DNA of 64,000 bases from RGIG3178 sp942492795. GTDB taxonomy: Bacteria; Bacillota; Clostridia; Christensenellales; QAND01. The stretch covers positions 1,054,001 through 1,118,000 of the forward strand of contig OW818639.1 in assembly GCA_942492795.1 (NCBI GenBank), read 5' to 3'. The stretch's first letter is position 1. The number at the start of each line of letters is the position of its first letter. A model generated the notes under the pieces. It searched no databases, was not told where the DNA came from, and saw only the letters and a program-made list of their open reading frames with translations. Positions 34,602 to 43,224 of this stretch are shown in pieces. Position numbers and translations under genes: made by a program.

Positions 34602-35126
34602 ATGAGCATAAAGAAATGGATAGGCATCCTGATGGCAATGGCACTTTGTGCAGCAACTTTGGGCTGCACAAAGCAGGAATCAAAGAGCACGCCATCCCCG
34701 GCGCCGACTTTGGCGGCCAATGACAGGATCAGCATCACCGGTAAAGTGGAATTGACGTTGAGCAGCGATCACAACACCTACACGGTCGTCTGCACCAGCA
34801 ACATTCCGGACGGAGCGTTCGTCGATATTTACTTGTTGGATGACGCCGGCAACATGCTGGATTTCAACGGTGACGTCATCTCGAAAAGCGGCAAATGCCA
34901 AGCGTCCTTCGACGCGGACAGCGCCAATGCGACGGCGCGCAGCAACAAGGCGCAGGGTATCGTCGCGCGGGTGGAGTTCTATCCTTCCAACAAAGTACAG
35001 CCCATCAGCATTCAGGAAAAATTCGGAAGCAAGGGCAGCAAGCTGGCAGGGGACAACGTTATCAAAGACGGCACCACCGGAGAGATAGGCGTCAAAATGG
35101 AAACCCCGCAGAAGGATCTGCCGTAA
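34602..35126 (+). CDS. Small lipoprotein of unknown function
   Basis: 174 residues with a lipoprotein signal: basic MSIKKW, a hydrophobic core and a lipobox ending LGC (Cys22). A Ser/Thr/Pro-rich linker follows, then a beta-rich region of about 120 residues (ISITGKVELTLSS, YTVVCTSNIPDGAFVDIYLLD). I do not recognise a domain; the repeating beta strands suggest an immunoglobulin-like or similar binding fold. The ATG follows CGGAGGCG. A strong GGTCGCC/GGCGACC hairpin lies just before the ribosome binding site and could affect translation. It is not in an operon. Confidence 0.7.
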   Translation: MSIKKWIGILMAMALCAATLGCTKQESKSTPSPAPTLAANDRISITGKVELTLSSDHNTYTVVCTSNIPDGAFVDIYLLDDAGNMLDFNGDVISKSGKCQASFDADSANATARSNKAQGIVARVEFYPSNKVQPISIQEKFGSKGSKLAGDNVIKDGTTGEIGVKMETPQKDLP

Positions 35127-35193
35127 CAGGCAGCCATTCGTCTTTGGGAGAGAGCATTTCTACGCAGCCGGCAACGGAAGGTTTTATGCAACA

Positions 35194-35217
35194 AAAAAAG
35201 CGGCCTTGGCCGCTTTT
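35194..35217. terminator. Bidirectional terminator between convergent lipoprotein genes
   Basis: AAAAGCGGCC / GGCCGCTTTT with a TT loop has an A-run before and T residues after, serving both the gene at 34602 and the minus-strand gene at 35232. Confidence 0.8.
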
Positions 35218-35231
35218 GATTTTACCGGCGT

Positions 35232-35576
35232 TTATTGATGCAGCACCGTCGTCGTTCCGTCCGTTCCCACAAAAGTCAGCGTCTTGGCTTTGCTGTCGAT
35301 GGTAAACGTAGCCTGGCTGACGATCGGCTGCGATGAAGGTACGTTCATGGTGAATACGATCTGATTGGTATCCTTTTTGTTGGCATCCTTTAAAATGGAA
35401 AAGGAACCACCAACCACCACATCAGGGGAGGTGTTGATGGCGAAGGTCATGTCGCTGTTGAATGTATAGGTCGTGCCGTTGGCATCCAACCACTTTCCTT
35501 CGATGGCGCTCTTCTTGCAGCCTGTGAGCGCAAACATGCAAAGGATAACGGCCAATAGTACGGTTAGTTTCTTCAT
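35232..35576 (-). CDS. Small lipoprotein, lipocalin-like, paralog of its neighbour
   Basis: 114 residues with a lipobox ending FALTGC (Cys20) and an ATG after GGGAGGA. The mature part reads KKSAIEGKWLDANGTTYTFNSDMTF and continues in short strands ending TLTFVGTDGTTTVL. The Gly-Lys-Trp start and strand pattern resemble small lipocalin-like or META-like beta sheets, but I cannot assign a family. The next gene upstream (35646-35966) has the same layout (GTW start, then YEFTSDNRVTI), so the two are probably diverged duplicates. They would sit on the outer face of the membrane. Confidence 0.7.
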   Translation of the reverse strand: MKKLTVLLAVILCMFALTGCKKSAIEGKWLDANGTTYTFNSDMTFAINTSPDVVVGGSFSILKDANKKDTNQIVFTMNVPSSQPIVSQATFTIDSKAKTLTFVGTDGTTTVLHQ

Positions 35577-35645
35577 ACGGTGTTCCTCCCGAGCGGCTTC
35601 GCCGCTTTGTTTATAGATGACTTGCAGGATAAATGCTTATGCCAA

Positions 35646-35966
35646 TCAACGCACGCGCGTCATGGTGACCACGGACCCGGAATCGGGGCTCGTGATGCGC
35701 AGTGTGTTGCCCTTTATGTCGATGATGCCGCTTTGCTGCTGCTCGTTGACACTCAGCAGCAGTGTATTGGTTGCCTTGTCCAACGAGTATGTGCCGGAAA
35801 CGGGATTTTGCCCGGACAATGTGATGGTCACCCGGTTGTCGGACGTAAATTCATAGGCAACGCCCATCGTGTCGTGTTTCCAGGTGCCGACGATAGAGCC
35901 GCCTCCGCAGCCCATAAGGGCGGCAGTGAGCAGCAATACGCATAACACCAGGCCAACCACTCTCAT
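35646..35966 (-). CDS. Small lipoprotein, lipocalin-like
   Basis: 106 residues from ATG 35966, nine nt after AGAGG; a second ATG two codons earlier is too close to that site. The lipobox ends ALMGC. The mature part starts GGGSIVGTWKHDTMGVAYEF and ends in SPDSGSVVTMTRVR. It has the same length, signal and strand order as the gene at 35232, with which it is probably cotranscribed from the promoter at 36010-36038. The function is unknown. Confidence 0.7.
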   Translation of the reverse strand: MRVVGLVLCVLLLTAALMGCGGGSIVGTWKHDTMGVAYEFTSDNRVTITLSGQNPVSGTYSLDKATNTLLLSVNEQQQSGIIDIKGNTLRITSPDSGSVVTMTRVR

Positions 35967-36009
35967 CGCCATTCGCCTCTTTTCGCATACTTACGAGAAT
36001 AGCTAAGAC

Positions 36010-36038
36010 ATTATAGCGTTATTTGCTGTATTTGTAAA
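36010..36038 (-). promoter_or_regulatory. SigA-type promoter of the minus-strand lipoprotein pair
   Basis: On the minus strand: TTTACA, a 17-nt spacer and TATAAT, about 40 nt before the ATG at 35966. Confidence 0.78.
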
Positions 36039-36404
36039 GCGTAAAGGGGTACCCAAGCAGAGGTTTACGGCGGCATGCCGATGCACTACAATCGGATATT
36101 CAGCCGTTGCAAAAGACACAATACACCATCATTATTTCCTGTTGACGCTTCCCGACAGAGCGGATATTTCTATAGAATAACCAGCAAGTACCCGCTTTGT
36201 TCCGTGCCTTCGCAAGCGCATAAACAAGCCGCCCCCGGGAGGGATTGCCGGTTTTCGCCTTTGCTCCGTTGAACAGCCGGAGGCGTTCCTGTGCAGCATC
36301 CGTCACGATCATCACTGTACGCATAAGCATGCTGCTTGGGGTGGAGAATCAAGCAACAGTTGATTCATATGCCGACGCCGGGAAAAGAAAGTGCCTGCTT
36401 CGGT
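36039..36404. other. Intergenic stretch without recognisable features
   Basis: About 365 bp between the minus-strand lipoproteins and the cdaA region. Short open frames here have no ribosome binding site or domain-like sequence. I see no RNA element, repeat or strong terminator. Confidence 0.5.
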
Positions 36405-36433
36405 TTGTGTTTGACCAAAGATTATGATAAAAT
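36405..36433 (+). promoter_or_regulatory. Promoter candidate of the cdaA operon
   Basis: TTGTGT, a 17-nt spacer and TAAAAT with an extended TG upstream. If real, transcription begins near 36,440, downstream of the ATG at 36424. Confidence 0.45.
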
Positions 36434-36465
36434 TAAAAATCAGAATAAGAAAGTGCGTGGCTTGG

Positions 36466-36909
36466 ATGAAGTATGACGGTAATCCACACAACCAAATGCA
36501 GGACGGTCGGGATAGTATCGATGACGCCTGCGTTGAAGCTGCGGATGAACTGCTCTACAAGTTGGCAAATCTCAAGCGGGAACGCACGACTTTGGCAAAT
36601 TTAGTCAATAGAAGGCTGCGCGCCAATCTTCCGCTTAATAGCCCCGACCTGTTGGCACAGGCGGAAAAGGTAAACCGGCTTTTGGAAGATGATGCCATAG
36701 CCGAGTTGTTCCGGTTTTTGCGGACATCGACATGGGCGCAAAGCAGGCTCGATGAGCAAACATTCAGGCAGCAATCCCTCGTTTTGGAATCGCTTTATCC
36801 CTATGATAAGCGGTGTCTATTAAGCGCACACGAGGAGATGCAGATGCTTTTTTCGGAGCCGTTGCGAAGCGTTTTGCACGGAAACCATAGCAGAGGAGGT
36901 GCTTTATGA
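36466..36909 (+). CDS. Helical hypothetical protein upstream of cdaA
   Basis: 147 residues from ATG 36466; an ATG at 36424 would add 14 basic residues but sits before the predicted transcription start and lacks a site. The protein is mostly helical and charged (DELLYKLANLKRERTTLAN, LAQAEKVNRLLEDDAIAEL) with no signal or membrane helix and no domain I recognise. Its stop overlaps the cdaA start by 4 nt, so it is made together with the diadenylate cyclase. That tight coupling suggests a role linked to c-di-AMP, but this is inference. Confidence 0.65.
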   Translation: MKYDGNPHNQMQDGRDSIDDACVEAADELLYKLANLKRERTTLANLVNRRLRANLPLNSPDLLAQAEKVNRLLEDDAIAELFRFLRTSTWAQSRLDEQTFRQQSLVLESLYPYDKRCLLSAHEEMQMLFSEPLRSVLHGNHSRGGAL

Positions 36910-37739
36910 AGGGAATATGGACATCGATACTAGCAAGTCTATCCAGATTTGACGTCGTGGATGCCATTGATATCTTCATCATTGCCATCATCATCTATTA
37001 TGTCTTGAAGCTTGCAAGCAGAACGCGTGCCAAACAGGTGCTGCGCGGCATTGGCTTTGTGCTGACCGTTTCGTGGTTGTCCTCCATTCTGCGCCTGCAA
37101 ACCGTATCATGGCTGTTGAACTACATCGTTAACAACGGTGCCATTGTGCTTGTCATCCTGTTCCAGCCTGAGCTTCGGCGGGCGCTGGAGCAGCTTGGCC
37201 GCGGGAGCTTTCTGGAAACGATCCGAAGCGAGCGCAACAACGGCGAAACATTGGTGGAGATCACGCATGCGATGCTCAACCTCTCCAGGCAGCATGTCGG
37301 AGCGCTGATCGTTATCGAGCGTACGGTTGCGCTTGGCGATATTTTGGAGACCGGCACAAGGGTGGACGGCATGGTTTCCGCCTCGCTGCTGGAGACCATT
37401 TTCAAAACGGGCACCGCGCTGCACGACGGTGCCGCCATCATACAAGGCGATACCCTTTTGGCGGCGGGATGCTTTTTGCCGCTGACACAAAGGCAGGATC
37501 TTGACCAGACCGTCGGCACCCGGCACCGCGCAGCCATCGGGCTTAGCGAGGTTTCCGACGCGATCGTGTTTGTCGTGTCGGAAGAAACCGGAATTATTTC
37601 GGCTGCGAAGGATGGGAAATTGCGCCGCAACCTCACCGCCGCCACCATTCGCCAGATGATGGAGGCCGGCGAAGAACCAAGTGCAGGCAACGGCGGCTTT
37701 CTAAGCCGCATACGCAACCGGGTGAGGAAGCAAGCATGA
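36906..37739 (+). CDS. cdaA: Diadenylate cyclase CdaA
   Basis: A 277-residue membrane enzyme that condenses two ATP into c-di-AMP. Three N-terminal membrane helices (about residues 15-85) are followed by the DAC domain with the catalytic DGA (ALHDGAAII) and RHR (GTRHRAAIG) motifs and the SEETGIIS segment. It starts at ATG 36906 after AGAGGAGG. cdaR follows with a 4-nt overlap, the standard arrangement in Firmicutes; CdaR modulates the cyclase. c-di-AMP controls potassium and osmolyte balance and wall homeostasis. Confidence 0.96.
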   Translation: MKGIWTSILASLSRFDVVDAIDIFIIAIIIYYVLKLASRTRAKQVLRGIGFVLTVSWLSSILRLQTVSWLLNYIVNNGAIVLVILFQPELRRALEQLGRGSFLETIRSERNNGETLVEITHAMLNLSRQHVGALIVIERTVALGDILETGTRVDGMVSASLLETIFKTGTALHDGAAIIQGDTLLAAGCFLPLTQRQDLDQTVGTRHRAAIGLSEVSDAIVFVVSEETGIISAAKDGKLRRNLTAATIRQMMEAGEEPSAGNGGFLSRIRNRVRKQA

Positions 37740-38707
37740 AGACCATTTGGAATAAGTTTAACAAAAATCTGGGACTGAAGATCATTGCGGTTTTCTTTGC
37801 CATCATCATCTGGAGTTTCGTCATTTCGGTGAACGACCCTCTTCGGACCCGTACGCTTGAAAACGTACCGCTGCACATCATCGGGCTTGAAAAGTTGGAG
37901 GAAGCGGGGCTGATCATTCGAAACGATGAAGTGCTCAATCCGGTCACGATCAAGGCGGATGTCAAGATAAGCGAAATAAACCGTTTGAACCTCGGTTCGG
38001 TGCAGGTTACGGCGGATCTGAGCGACATACAGCGCAAAGGACAGTACGAGATATATTTGACGGGAGAAACCACCGTAGGCTCTGTGGTGTCCGTTTCGCC
38101 CGCTGTCATAACGTTGGATGTGGATCAGCGGACGACCCGCGCCATACCGGTATCCTATGCCTACAAAGGGCAAATAGGCGATTCGCTGCACCATCTGGAT
38201 CCCGTATTGTCAACGTCGCGAATTGAGATCACAGGAGCGCAGCAGGATGTCGTGAAAGTGACGAGCGCGGTGGTCAATATCGATCTTTCCGCACTCAACG
38301 AGAGCATCAACGGCTCTTATTCGCTGATCCTTGTGGACAAGGACAATGCGCCGGTCTCTTCCGATTATTTTGTCAGCACGCTGCCGTCCGTCATGGTAAA
38401 AATGGATGTCTTCCCCAAGAAGACAATAGCGCTCAACAACGAAATAGCTGCGTGTGTCGAGGATGTCGGCGCCATCGCGCCGGGATACCGGATCACCAGC
38501 ATCAGTTTTTCCAAAAATGAGATTACGGTGTATGGCCCGGCCGATCCTCTGAGTTCTCTCCAAAGCGTCAGCATCCGGCCGGTTCGGGTAGACGGATTGC
38601 GCGGGACCAAAACGTTTGAAGTTGAATTGCTTTTGCCGCAAGGCGTTGTGCAGATATCCGCAGTGCCCATCAGCATGTCTGTGACCATCGCCCCTATAAA
38701 CCCATAA
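37736..38707 (+). CDS. cdaR: CdaR/YbbR-domain regulator of CdaA
   Basis: 323 residues: one N-terminal membrane helix (about 12-30, LGLKIIAVFFAIIIWSFV), then extracytoplasmic YbbR repeats (patterns such as LENVPLHIIGLEKL and VDVDQRTTRAIPVSY) of about 80 residues each, three or four in all. YbbR proteins bind and regulate CdaA at the membrane. It starts within the cdaA stop region. The usual next gene, glmM, is not in the window; a flavoprotein follows instead after a weak hairpin. Confidence 0.93.
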   Translation: MKTIWNKFNKNLGLKIIAVFFAIIIWSFVISVNDPLRTRTLENVPLHIIGLEKLEEAGLIIRNDEVLNPVTIKADVKISEINRLNLGSVQVTADLSDIQRKGQYEIYLTGETTVGSVVSVSPAVITLDVDQRTTRAIPVSYAYKGQIGDSLHHLDPVLSTSRIEITGAQQDVVKVTSAVVNIDLSALNESINGSYSLILVDKDNAPVSSDYFVSTLPSVMVKMDVFPKKTIALNNEIAACVEDVGAIAPGYRITSISFSKNEITVYGPADPLSSLQSVSIRPVRVDGLRGTKTFEVELLLPQGVVQISAVPISMSVTIAPINP

Positions 38708-38756
38708 GATTAACGCAACAAATAGTTTGGGGACGGTCAATATAGTATCGAATGTG

Positions 38757-38777
38757 AGGGGCGTCTAGCGCCCCTTT
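38757..38777 (+). terminator. Hairpin after cdaR
   Basis: AGGGGCG / CGCCCCT with a 5-nt loop and TTT after. The T-tract is short, so termination may be partial and the flavoprotein gene may be read through. Confidence 0.5.
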
Positions 38778-38792
38778 GTAATAGGAGAACAG

Positions 38793-40373
38793 ATGAAAAA
38801 AGTTCGTTTGCAGGTACAGCTCTTTCTCGAGGAAGACGAGTCGCTTTTAAAGCGAAAAGCGGCGGAAGCATTGCGGCTTCCCTCGGGCTCTGTTTCGGAT
38901 GTGCGCATTGAACGCAAGAGCGTTGACGCCAGAAAAAACAATATTAAATTTCTTTATACCCTGGACGTGAGCGTTCCGGACGACGCTGTGTTGCCGGACG
39001 GTGTGCTAAGCGCGCCGCAGCCCCAGCCGCTGCCGATCCGCATCGGAAGCCAAAAGCTGTCCACGCCGCCCGTTGTGATCGGCGCGGGTCCGTGCGGACT
39101 TTTTGCGGCACTGATGCTTGCCGAAGAGGGATACAATCCGATTATTCTCGAGCGCGGCGGCGATGTGGCTGCGCGAAAAGCCGAAGTGGAACGCTTTTTT
39201 CAAGGCGGCGCGCATCAGCAAGAGAGCAATGTGCTCTTCGGCGACGGCGGCGCCGGCGCGTTTTCCGACGGCAAACTGACCGCGAGAGGCCGCGATGCAT
39301 ACGGTACATGGGTCTTGGAAGCGCTTGTAGACCACGGCGCGCCGGAGGAAATACTCTATGCAAACAAGCCGCATCTTGGAACCGATGTACTCACAGGCAT
39401 CATCCAAAACCTCAAACAGCGCATCGTAAGTCTCGGCGCCCAATGGCACAACGGCACCAAGGTCACAGGGCTTAAGCACAAAGACGGGCGGCTTTGCGGC
39501 GTCGTATATGAACAAAACGCCCAGCAGCATACCATCGATTGCGAATGCGCGGTTTTGGCCATCGGGCATTCCGCGCGCGATACCTATGAAATGCTCAAGC
39601 TCTCGGGCGTTGCGCTTGCGTTCAAGCCGTTCGCCGTCGGCCTGCGCATAGAACATCCACAGCAGTTGATCGACGAAGTGCAATACGGCAGTTTTGCCGG
39701 ACATGAGAAACTCGGCGCCGCCGATTACCAGCTTTCGGCACAGCACAACGGGCGCGGCGTGTATACGTTTTGCAATTGCCCGGGCGGTATCGTCATCCCG
39801 TCGGTATCGGAAGCCGGATATCTTTGCGTGAACGGAATGAGCAACAGCAAGCGCGACGGTGTGAACGCCAATGCTGCTGTGGTCGTACAGGTAACCCAGC
39901 AGGACTGCGGCGACGACCCGCTTTCGGGCATCCAGTTCCAGCGGCAGTTCGAAGCGAAGGCATTTTCATTTGGAAAAGACTATCGCGCACCGGTACAAAC
40001 GCTGTCCGGGTTTATGCAGAAAAAGATCATGCCGATGGGGGATATCAAGCCGAGTTATCCGCGCGGCACCGTTTGTGCCAATTTGTGGGATTGCCTGCCC
40101 GCTTTTGCAGCACAAGGCATCGCCTACGGCATTGTGCAGTTCGATAAAAAACTGCGCGGGTTTTACCATAAACACGCGGTATTGACGGGTGTTGAGATGC
40201 GCAGCAGCTCTCCGGTTCGCATTCTGCGACGGGATGACAGGCAGTCCGAAAGCGTACGCGGCCTGTATCCGGCGGGCGAAGGGGCGGGGTATGCGGGCGG
40301 CATAATCAGCGCTGCGGCGGACGGATTGAAGTCCGCTCTGGCAATCATGGAAAATTATATGCCGACGCTTTGA
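38793..40373 (+). CDS. FAD-dependent oxidoreductase of unknown reaction (COG2509-like)
   Basis: 526 residues. An N-terminal alpha/beta region (about 1-85) precedes the dinucleotide-binding motif VVIGAGPCGLFAALMLAEEG, ending in ILERGG. The FFQGGAHQQESNVLFGDGGAGAF and SDGKLTARG segments are typical of this uncharacterised family, and a second FAD motif (GLYPAGEGAGYAGGI) is near the C-terminus. It is cytoplasmic, starting at ATG 38793 after TAGGAG. In other Clostridia, relatives lie between cdaR and glmM, which fits this location. The reaction and substrate are not established. Confidence 0.85.
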   Translation: MKKVRLQVQLFLEEDESLLKRKAAEALRLPSGSVSDVRIERKSVDARKNNIKFLYTLDVSVPDDAVLPDGVLSAPQPQPLPIRIGSQKLSTPPVVIGAGPCGLFAALMLAEEGYNPIILERGGDVAARKAEVERFFQGGAHQQESNVLFGDGGAGAFSDGKLTARGRDAYGTWVLEALVDHGAPEEILYANKPHLGTDVLTGIIQNLKQRIVSLGAQWHNGTKVTGLKHKDGRLCGVVYEQNAQQHTIDCECAVLAIGHSARDTYEMLKLSGVALAFKPFAVGLRIEHPQQLIDEVQYGSFAGHEKLGAADYQLSAQHNGRGVYTFCNCPGGIVIPSVSEAGYLCVNGMSNSKRDGVNANAAVVVQVTQQDCGDDPLSGIQFQRQFEAKAFSFGKDYRAPVQTLSGFMQKKIMPMGDIKPSYPRGTVCANLWDCLPAFAAQGIAYGIVQFDKKLRGFYHKHAVLTGVEMRSSSPVRILRRDDRQSESVRGLYPAGEGAGYAGGIISAAADGLKSALAIMENYMPTL

Positions 40374-40398
40374 CGCAATCCCATTGTTCATGTATAAT
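40370..40398 (+). promoter_or_regulatory. SigA-type promoter within the end of the flavoprotein gene
   Basis: TTGACG, a 17-nt spacer and TATAAT, starting at the flavoprotein stop codon. It drives the gene at 40436. Confidence 0.85.
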
Positions 40399-40435
40399 TG
40401 TCCCGTACCAACGACATTGGGTAGGGGGAACTTCT

Positions 40436-41047
40436 TTGGCAAACAACAAACGCTCCAGATTCTTAGCCGATGATGGCGGCCGCAAACGGCAACCGTATAC
40501 GCGCAAAGAGATCATATGGCAGGTGGGGATCTGCGTTGCGATCCTTTTGGCCTTCCAGATCCAAGAAACCTTTTTTCCGGTAAAGCCGAAAACCACCGCG
40601 ACACCGGCACCGTCCTCCGTGCAGCAGCAGGTCAGCGACGCCGCTCTGGACAAAACAGTTGTGGAAGGTCTCAAAGATAAAATTACCCTGCCGACGATCG
40701 ATCACAAATGGAACGTTTATGTCGTAAATTCTAGCGGGGTGGTCACATACGCTGTCACCTCCACCAACATCGCGAATCTTTCGATGGATATTCTGACCAA
40801 GGCGGGGTATGACATCGGTTCCACGGTGCGTTTCAACGTTAAGGATCTCGACGCGCTTGCCGCGCTGTTTAAACTGCTGCCCACCAACGATTCCGTCACC
40901 GTCATCGGCGCGAACGGCATAACGGTGGACGGAACACTCTACGCGCAAATAGGCAACGGAGCGAGCAAGAGCGGATTGAAGATATCGATGGGAACCTGGA
41001 CCAGCCCGATTGTCACGCCGACGCCCGGCGCAACGTCCAACAAATAG
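40436..41047 (+). CDS. Membrane-anchored protein of unknown function
   Basis: 203 residues from a TTG start with an AGGGGG site seven nt upstream; ATG codons upstream in frame lie before the promoter. A basic N-terminus (KRSRFLADDGGRKRQPYTRK) precedes one membrane helix (about 31-47, QVGICVAILLAFQI), a Thr/Ala/Pro linker and an outside domain of about 120 residues with strands and NVKDLDALAALFKLLP. The anchored domain shows no motif I know. It has its own promoter and a hairpin after it. Its place near the c-di-AMP genes may be incidental. Confidence 0.65.
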   Translation: MANNKRSRFLADDGGRKRQPYTRKEIIWQVGICVAILLAFQIQETFFPVKPKTTATPAPSSVQQQVSDAALDKTVVEGLKDKITLPTIDHKWNVYVVNSSGVVTYAVTSTNIANLSMDILTKAGYDIGSTVRFNVKDLDALAALFKLLPTNDSVTVIGANGITVDGTLYAQIGNGASKSGLKISMGTWTSPIVTPTPGATSNK

Positions 41048-41073
41048 AAACAACATACGCAACAGCAACAACC

Positions 41074-41098
41074 GCTCCGCCGACTCTATCGGCGGAGC
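41074..41098 (+). terminator. GC-rich hairpin after the membrane-anchored protein gene
   Basis: GCTCCGCCGA / TCGGCGGAGC, 10 bp and perfect with a 5-nt loop, but without a good T-tract. Confidence 0.5.
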
Positions 41099-41190
41099 AT
41101 GTGTTATTATGGGAGTATTTTGTGTCTATGCAGGGATACAGGAAAGCAATTCCAGAAGAACGGTTAGGAACGGATTTTGCGGAGGAACGG

Positions 41191-41871
41191 ATGAAGAGCA
41201 TCATCACAGGTTATTTCGGCAGCGGCAAGACGGAAATCGCTATGCAGATGGCGCGGGATGCAAAGCAAATCGGGCACCGTGTCACGCTTGTCGATCTCGA
41301 TATCGTCAACCCTTATTTCACATCGTCCGCGCACGGCGGAGCGCTTGAGGCCATGGGCATACACGTCGTTTCCCCCGGCTTTGCGAATACGAATGTGGAC
41401 GCGCCGCGGCTTTTGGGCGGCATCCATGCGGCGCTTTTGGACACGGATTCCGATGTCATCGTCGATTTGGGCGGAGATGCGGTGGGAGCGACAGTGCTGG
41501 GTTCCATTCTTGCTGCCGTTGCGCCCCGGGACACCTTTTGTTTTCTGCTCGCGGTGAATGTTTTCCGCCCGTTCACGCGCACCCCTGAGGAAATAATCGA
41601 ATTGATGGAAACGCTGCAGACGCATGCAAGGCTTCGCGTCACGGGGTTTATCAACAACGCCAATCTTTTGGAAGAAACCGAACCCAATCATCTTTTCATC
41701 GGGGAAACGGTGCTTGGCGAAGTCGCAAAACAAACGGGGAAACCCATCCTCTTTCACAGCGGCACGGCGGATATTCTGGCGCAAACCCGCGGGAAACTTT
41801 CCGGCGAAGCGATCGTTTTACAGCCCAGGAACAGCCCGGTTTGGCTTCGAAACGGGGCAATCCGGGCTTGA
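41191..41871 (+). CDS. P-loop ATPase, MinD/ParA-like fold
   Basis: A 226-residue cytoplasmic ATPase starting at ATG 41191 after GGAGGAACGG. The Walker A motif is GYFGSGKTE, at the very N-terminus. VTLVDLDIVNPYFTS resembles the switch I/II of SIMIBI-class proteins, and DVIVDLGGDAVGATVL is the Walker B region. It lies just before the ferredoxin oxidoreductase operon, whose promoter overlaps its stop codon. Similar genes occur next to such oxidoreductases, suggesting a role in cofactor or complex assembly, but that is inference. Confidence 0.8.
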   Translation: MKSIITGYFGSGKTEIAMQMARDAKQIGHRVTLVDLDIVNPYFTSSAHGGALEAMGIHVVSPGFANTNVDAPRLLGGIHAALLDTDSDVIVDLGGDAVGATVLGSILAAVAPRDTFCFLLAVNVFRPFTRTPEEIIELMETLQTHARLRVTGFINNANLLEETEPNHLFIGETVLGEVAKQTGKPILFHSGTADILAQTRGKLSGEAIVLQPRNSPVWLRNGAIRA

Positions 41872-41897
41872 CAGTGTAATCCGTTTGTTTCTATAAT
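41868..41897 (+). promoter_or_regulatory. SigA-type promoter of the ferredoxin oxidoreductase operon
   Basis: TTGACA (consensus), an 18-nt spacer and TATAAT, overlapping the stop codon of the ATPase gene. Confidence 0.8.
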
Positions 41898-41954
41898 AAA
41901 CGTTAAACCTATTGGTTTATGTACAGTGTATTTATACGGTACGGGAGGGTTACC

Positions 41955-42161
41955 ATGGCAAACACCACAATCGACGCGGCTATGTGCAAAGGATGCGGGC
42001 TTTGCGTCGGTGCTTGTACGAAAAAAATTCTTTTCTTGGACGAAGCGCATCTCAATGCGAATGGATATCCGCCTGCCACATTGACGGACTTGTCGCAATG
42101 CATCGGCTGTGCTGCCTGTGCCATCATGTGTCCCGAATGTGCGATTCGGGTGGAAAGGTGA
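41955..42161 (+). CDS. 2-oxoacid:ferredoxin oxidoreductase, ferredoxin-like delta subunit
   Basis: 68 residues with two 4Fe-4S clusters: CKGCGLCVGAC and CIGCAACAIMCPEC. It is the electron-carrying subunit of the complex formed with the next three genes. ATG 41955 follows GGGAGGG; upstream in-frame codons lie at the promoter. Order delta-alpha-beta-gamma is typical of the KorDABC or VorDABC type. Confidence 0.9.
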   Translation: MANTTIDAAMCKGCGLCVGACTKKILFLDEAHLNANGYPPATLTDLSQCIGCAACAIMCPECAIRVER

Positions 42162-42165
42162 GAAT

Positions 42166-43224
42166 ATGGCTAAAGTATTGATGAAAGGCAACGAAGCCAT
42201 CGCGGAGGCGGCCATTCTGGCGGGTTGCCGCCATTATTTCGGCTATCCCATAACCCCGCAAAACGAAATTCCGGAATATATGTCCCGCCGCATGCCGGAA
42301 ATAGGCGGAACATTTCTGCAAGCCGAGAGCGAGATCGCAGCGATCAACATGATCTACGGCGCCGCGGGCGCGGGCGTACGCGCCATGACGAGCTCGTCAT
42401 CGCCCGGCATCAGTTTGAAACAGGAAGGCATCAGCTACATCGCCGGTGCCGAACTGCCCTGCGTTGTGGTGAACATGGTGCGCGGCGGCCCGGGACTGGG
42501 CGGCATACAACCCGCGCAGAGCGACTATTATCAGGCGACGCGCGGCGGCGGCCACGGGGATTACCGCACCATCGTCCTGACACCGTCCACCGTGCAGGAA
42601 GCGGCGCAGATGACGATGCAGGCGTTTGATCTGGCGGATTTGTACCGCATGCCGGTGATCCTGTTGGGCGACGGCATGATCGGACAGATCATGGAGCCGG
42701 TGGACTTGGAACTTTTGTCCCAATCCGCAGCATCGCGCGTGGAAAAGCCCTGGGCGACGACCGGAACAAAGAACCATCCGGGCCGCAACATCGTCAACTC
42801 GCTGTACATCGAGCCGGATGTTCTGGAAAAAGTCAATCTGAGGCTTTTGGAAAAGTACAACGAGATCCAGGAAAAGCTGCCGCAATACGAAGCGTTTATG
42901 ACAGACGATGCGGACGTCTTTTTGGCGGCGTACGGCACCACGGCGCGTATCTGCAAAAACGCCGTGCTGGCTGCGAGACAGCAGGGCATCAAGGCGGGAC
43001 TCATCCGTCCGAAGACCGTCTGGCCGTTCCCGAACAAACCGTTTGAACAGGCTGCTAAAACAGCAAAGCACATCCTTGTCGTGGAGATGAGCATGGGGCA
43101 GATGGTGGACGATGTCCGCCTTGCCGTCAACGGCAAATGCCCCGTTTCGTTCTACGGACGTACCGGCGGCATGGTGCCGACACCGGAAGAGATCCTCAAC
43201 GCGATGAAGGAGGCGATACAATAA
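42166..43224 (+). CDS. 2-oxoacid:ferredoxin oxidoreductase, alpha subunit
   Basis: 352 residues. The N-terminal half matches the PFOR-type domain (KGNEAIAEAAILAGCRHYFGYPITPQNEIPEYMS), with ASSSPGISLKQEGISY-like and VVNMVRGGPGLGGIQPAQSDY segments. The C-terminal half matches the transketolase-C-like domain (VFLAAYGTTARICKNAV, VVEMSMGQMVDDV). It catalyses CoA-dependent oxidative decarboxylation of a 2-oxoacid with the beta subunit. It starts at ATG 42166 after GGTGAG. Whether the substrate is 2-oxoglutarate or branched-chain oxoacids is not determined by sequence alone. Confidence 0.92.
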   Translation: MAKVLMKGNEAIAEAAILAGCRHYFGYPITPQNEIPEYMSRRMPEIGGTFLQAESEIAAINMIYGAAGAGVRAMTSSSSPGISLKQEGISYIAGAELPCVVVNMVRGGPGLGGIQPAQSDYYQATRGGGHGDYRTIVLTPSTVQEAAQMTMQAFDLADLYRMPVILLGDGMIGQIMEPVDLELLSQSAASRVEKPWATTGTKNHPGRNIVNSLYIEPDVLEKVNLRLLEKYNEIQEKLPQYEAFMTDDADVFLAAYGTTARICKNAVLAARQQGIKAGLIRPKTVWPFPNKPFEQAAKTAKHILVVEMSMGQMVDDVRLAVNGKCPVSFYGRTGGMVPTPEEILNAMKEAIQ

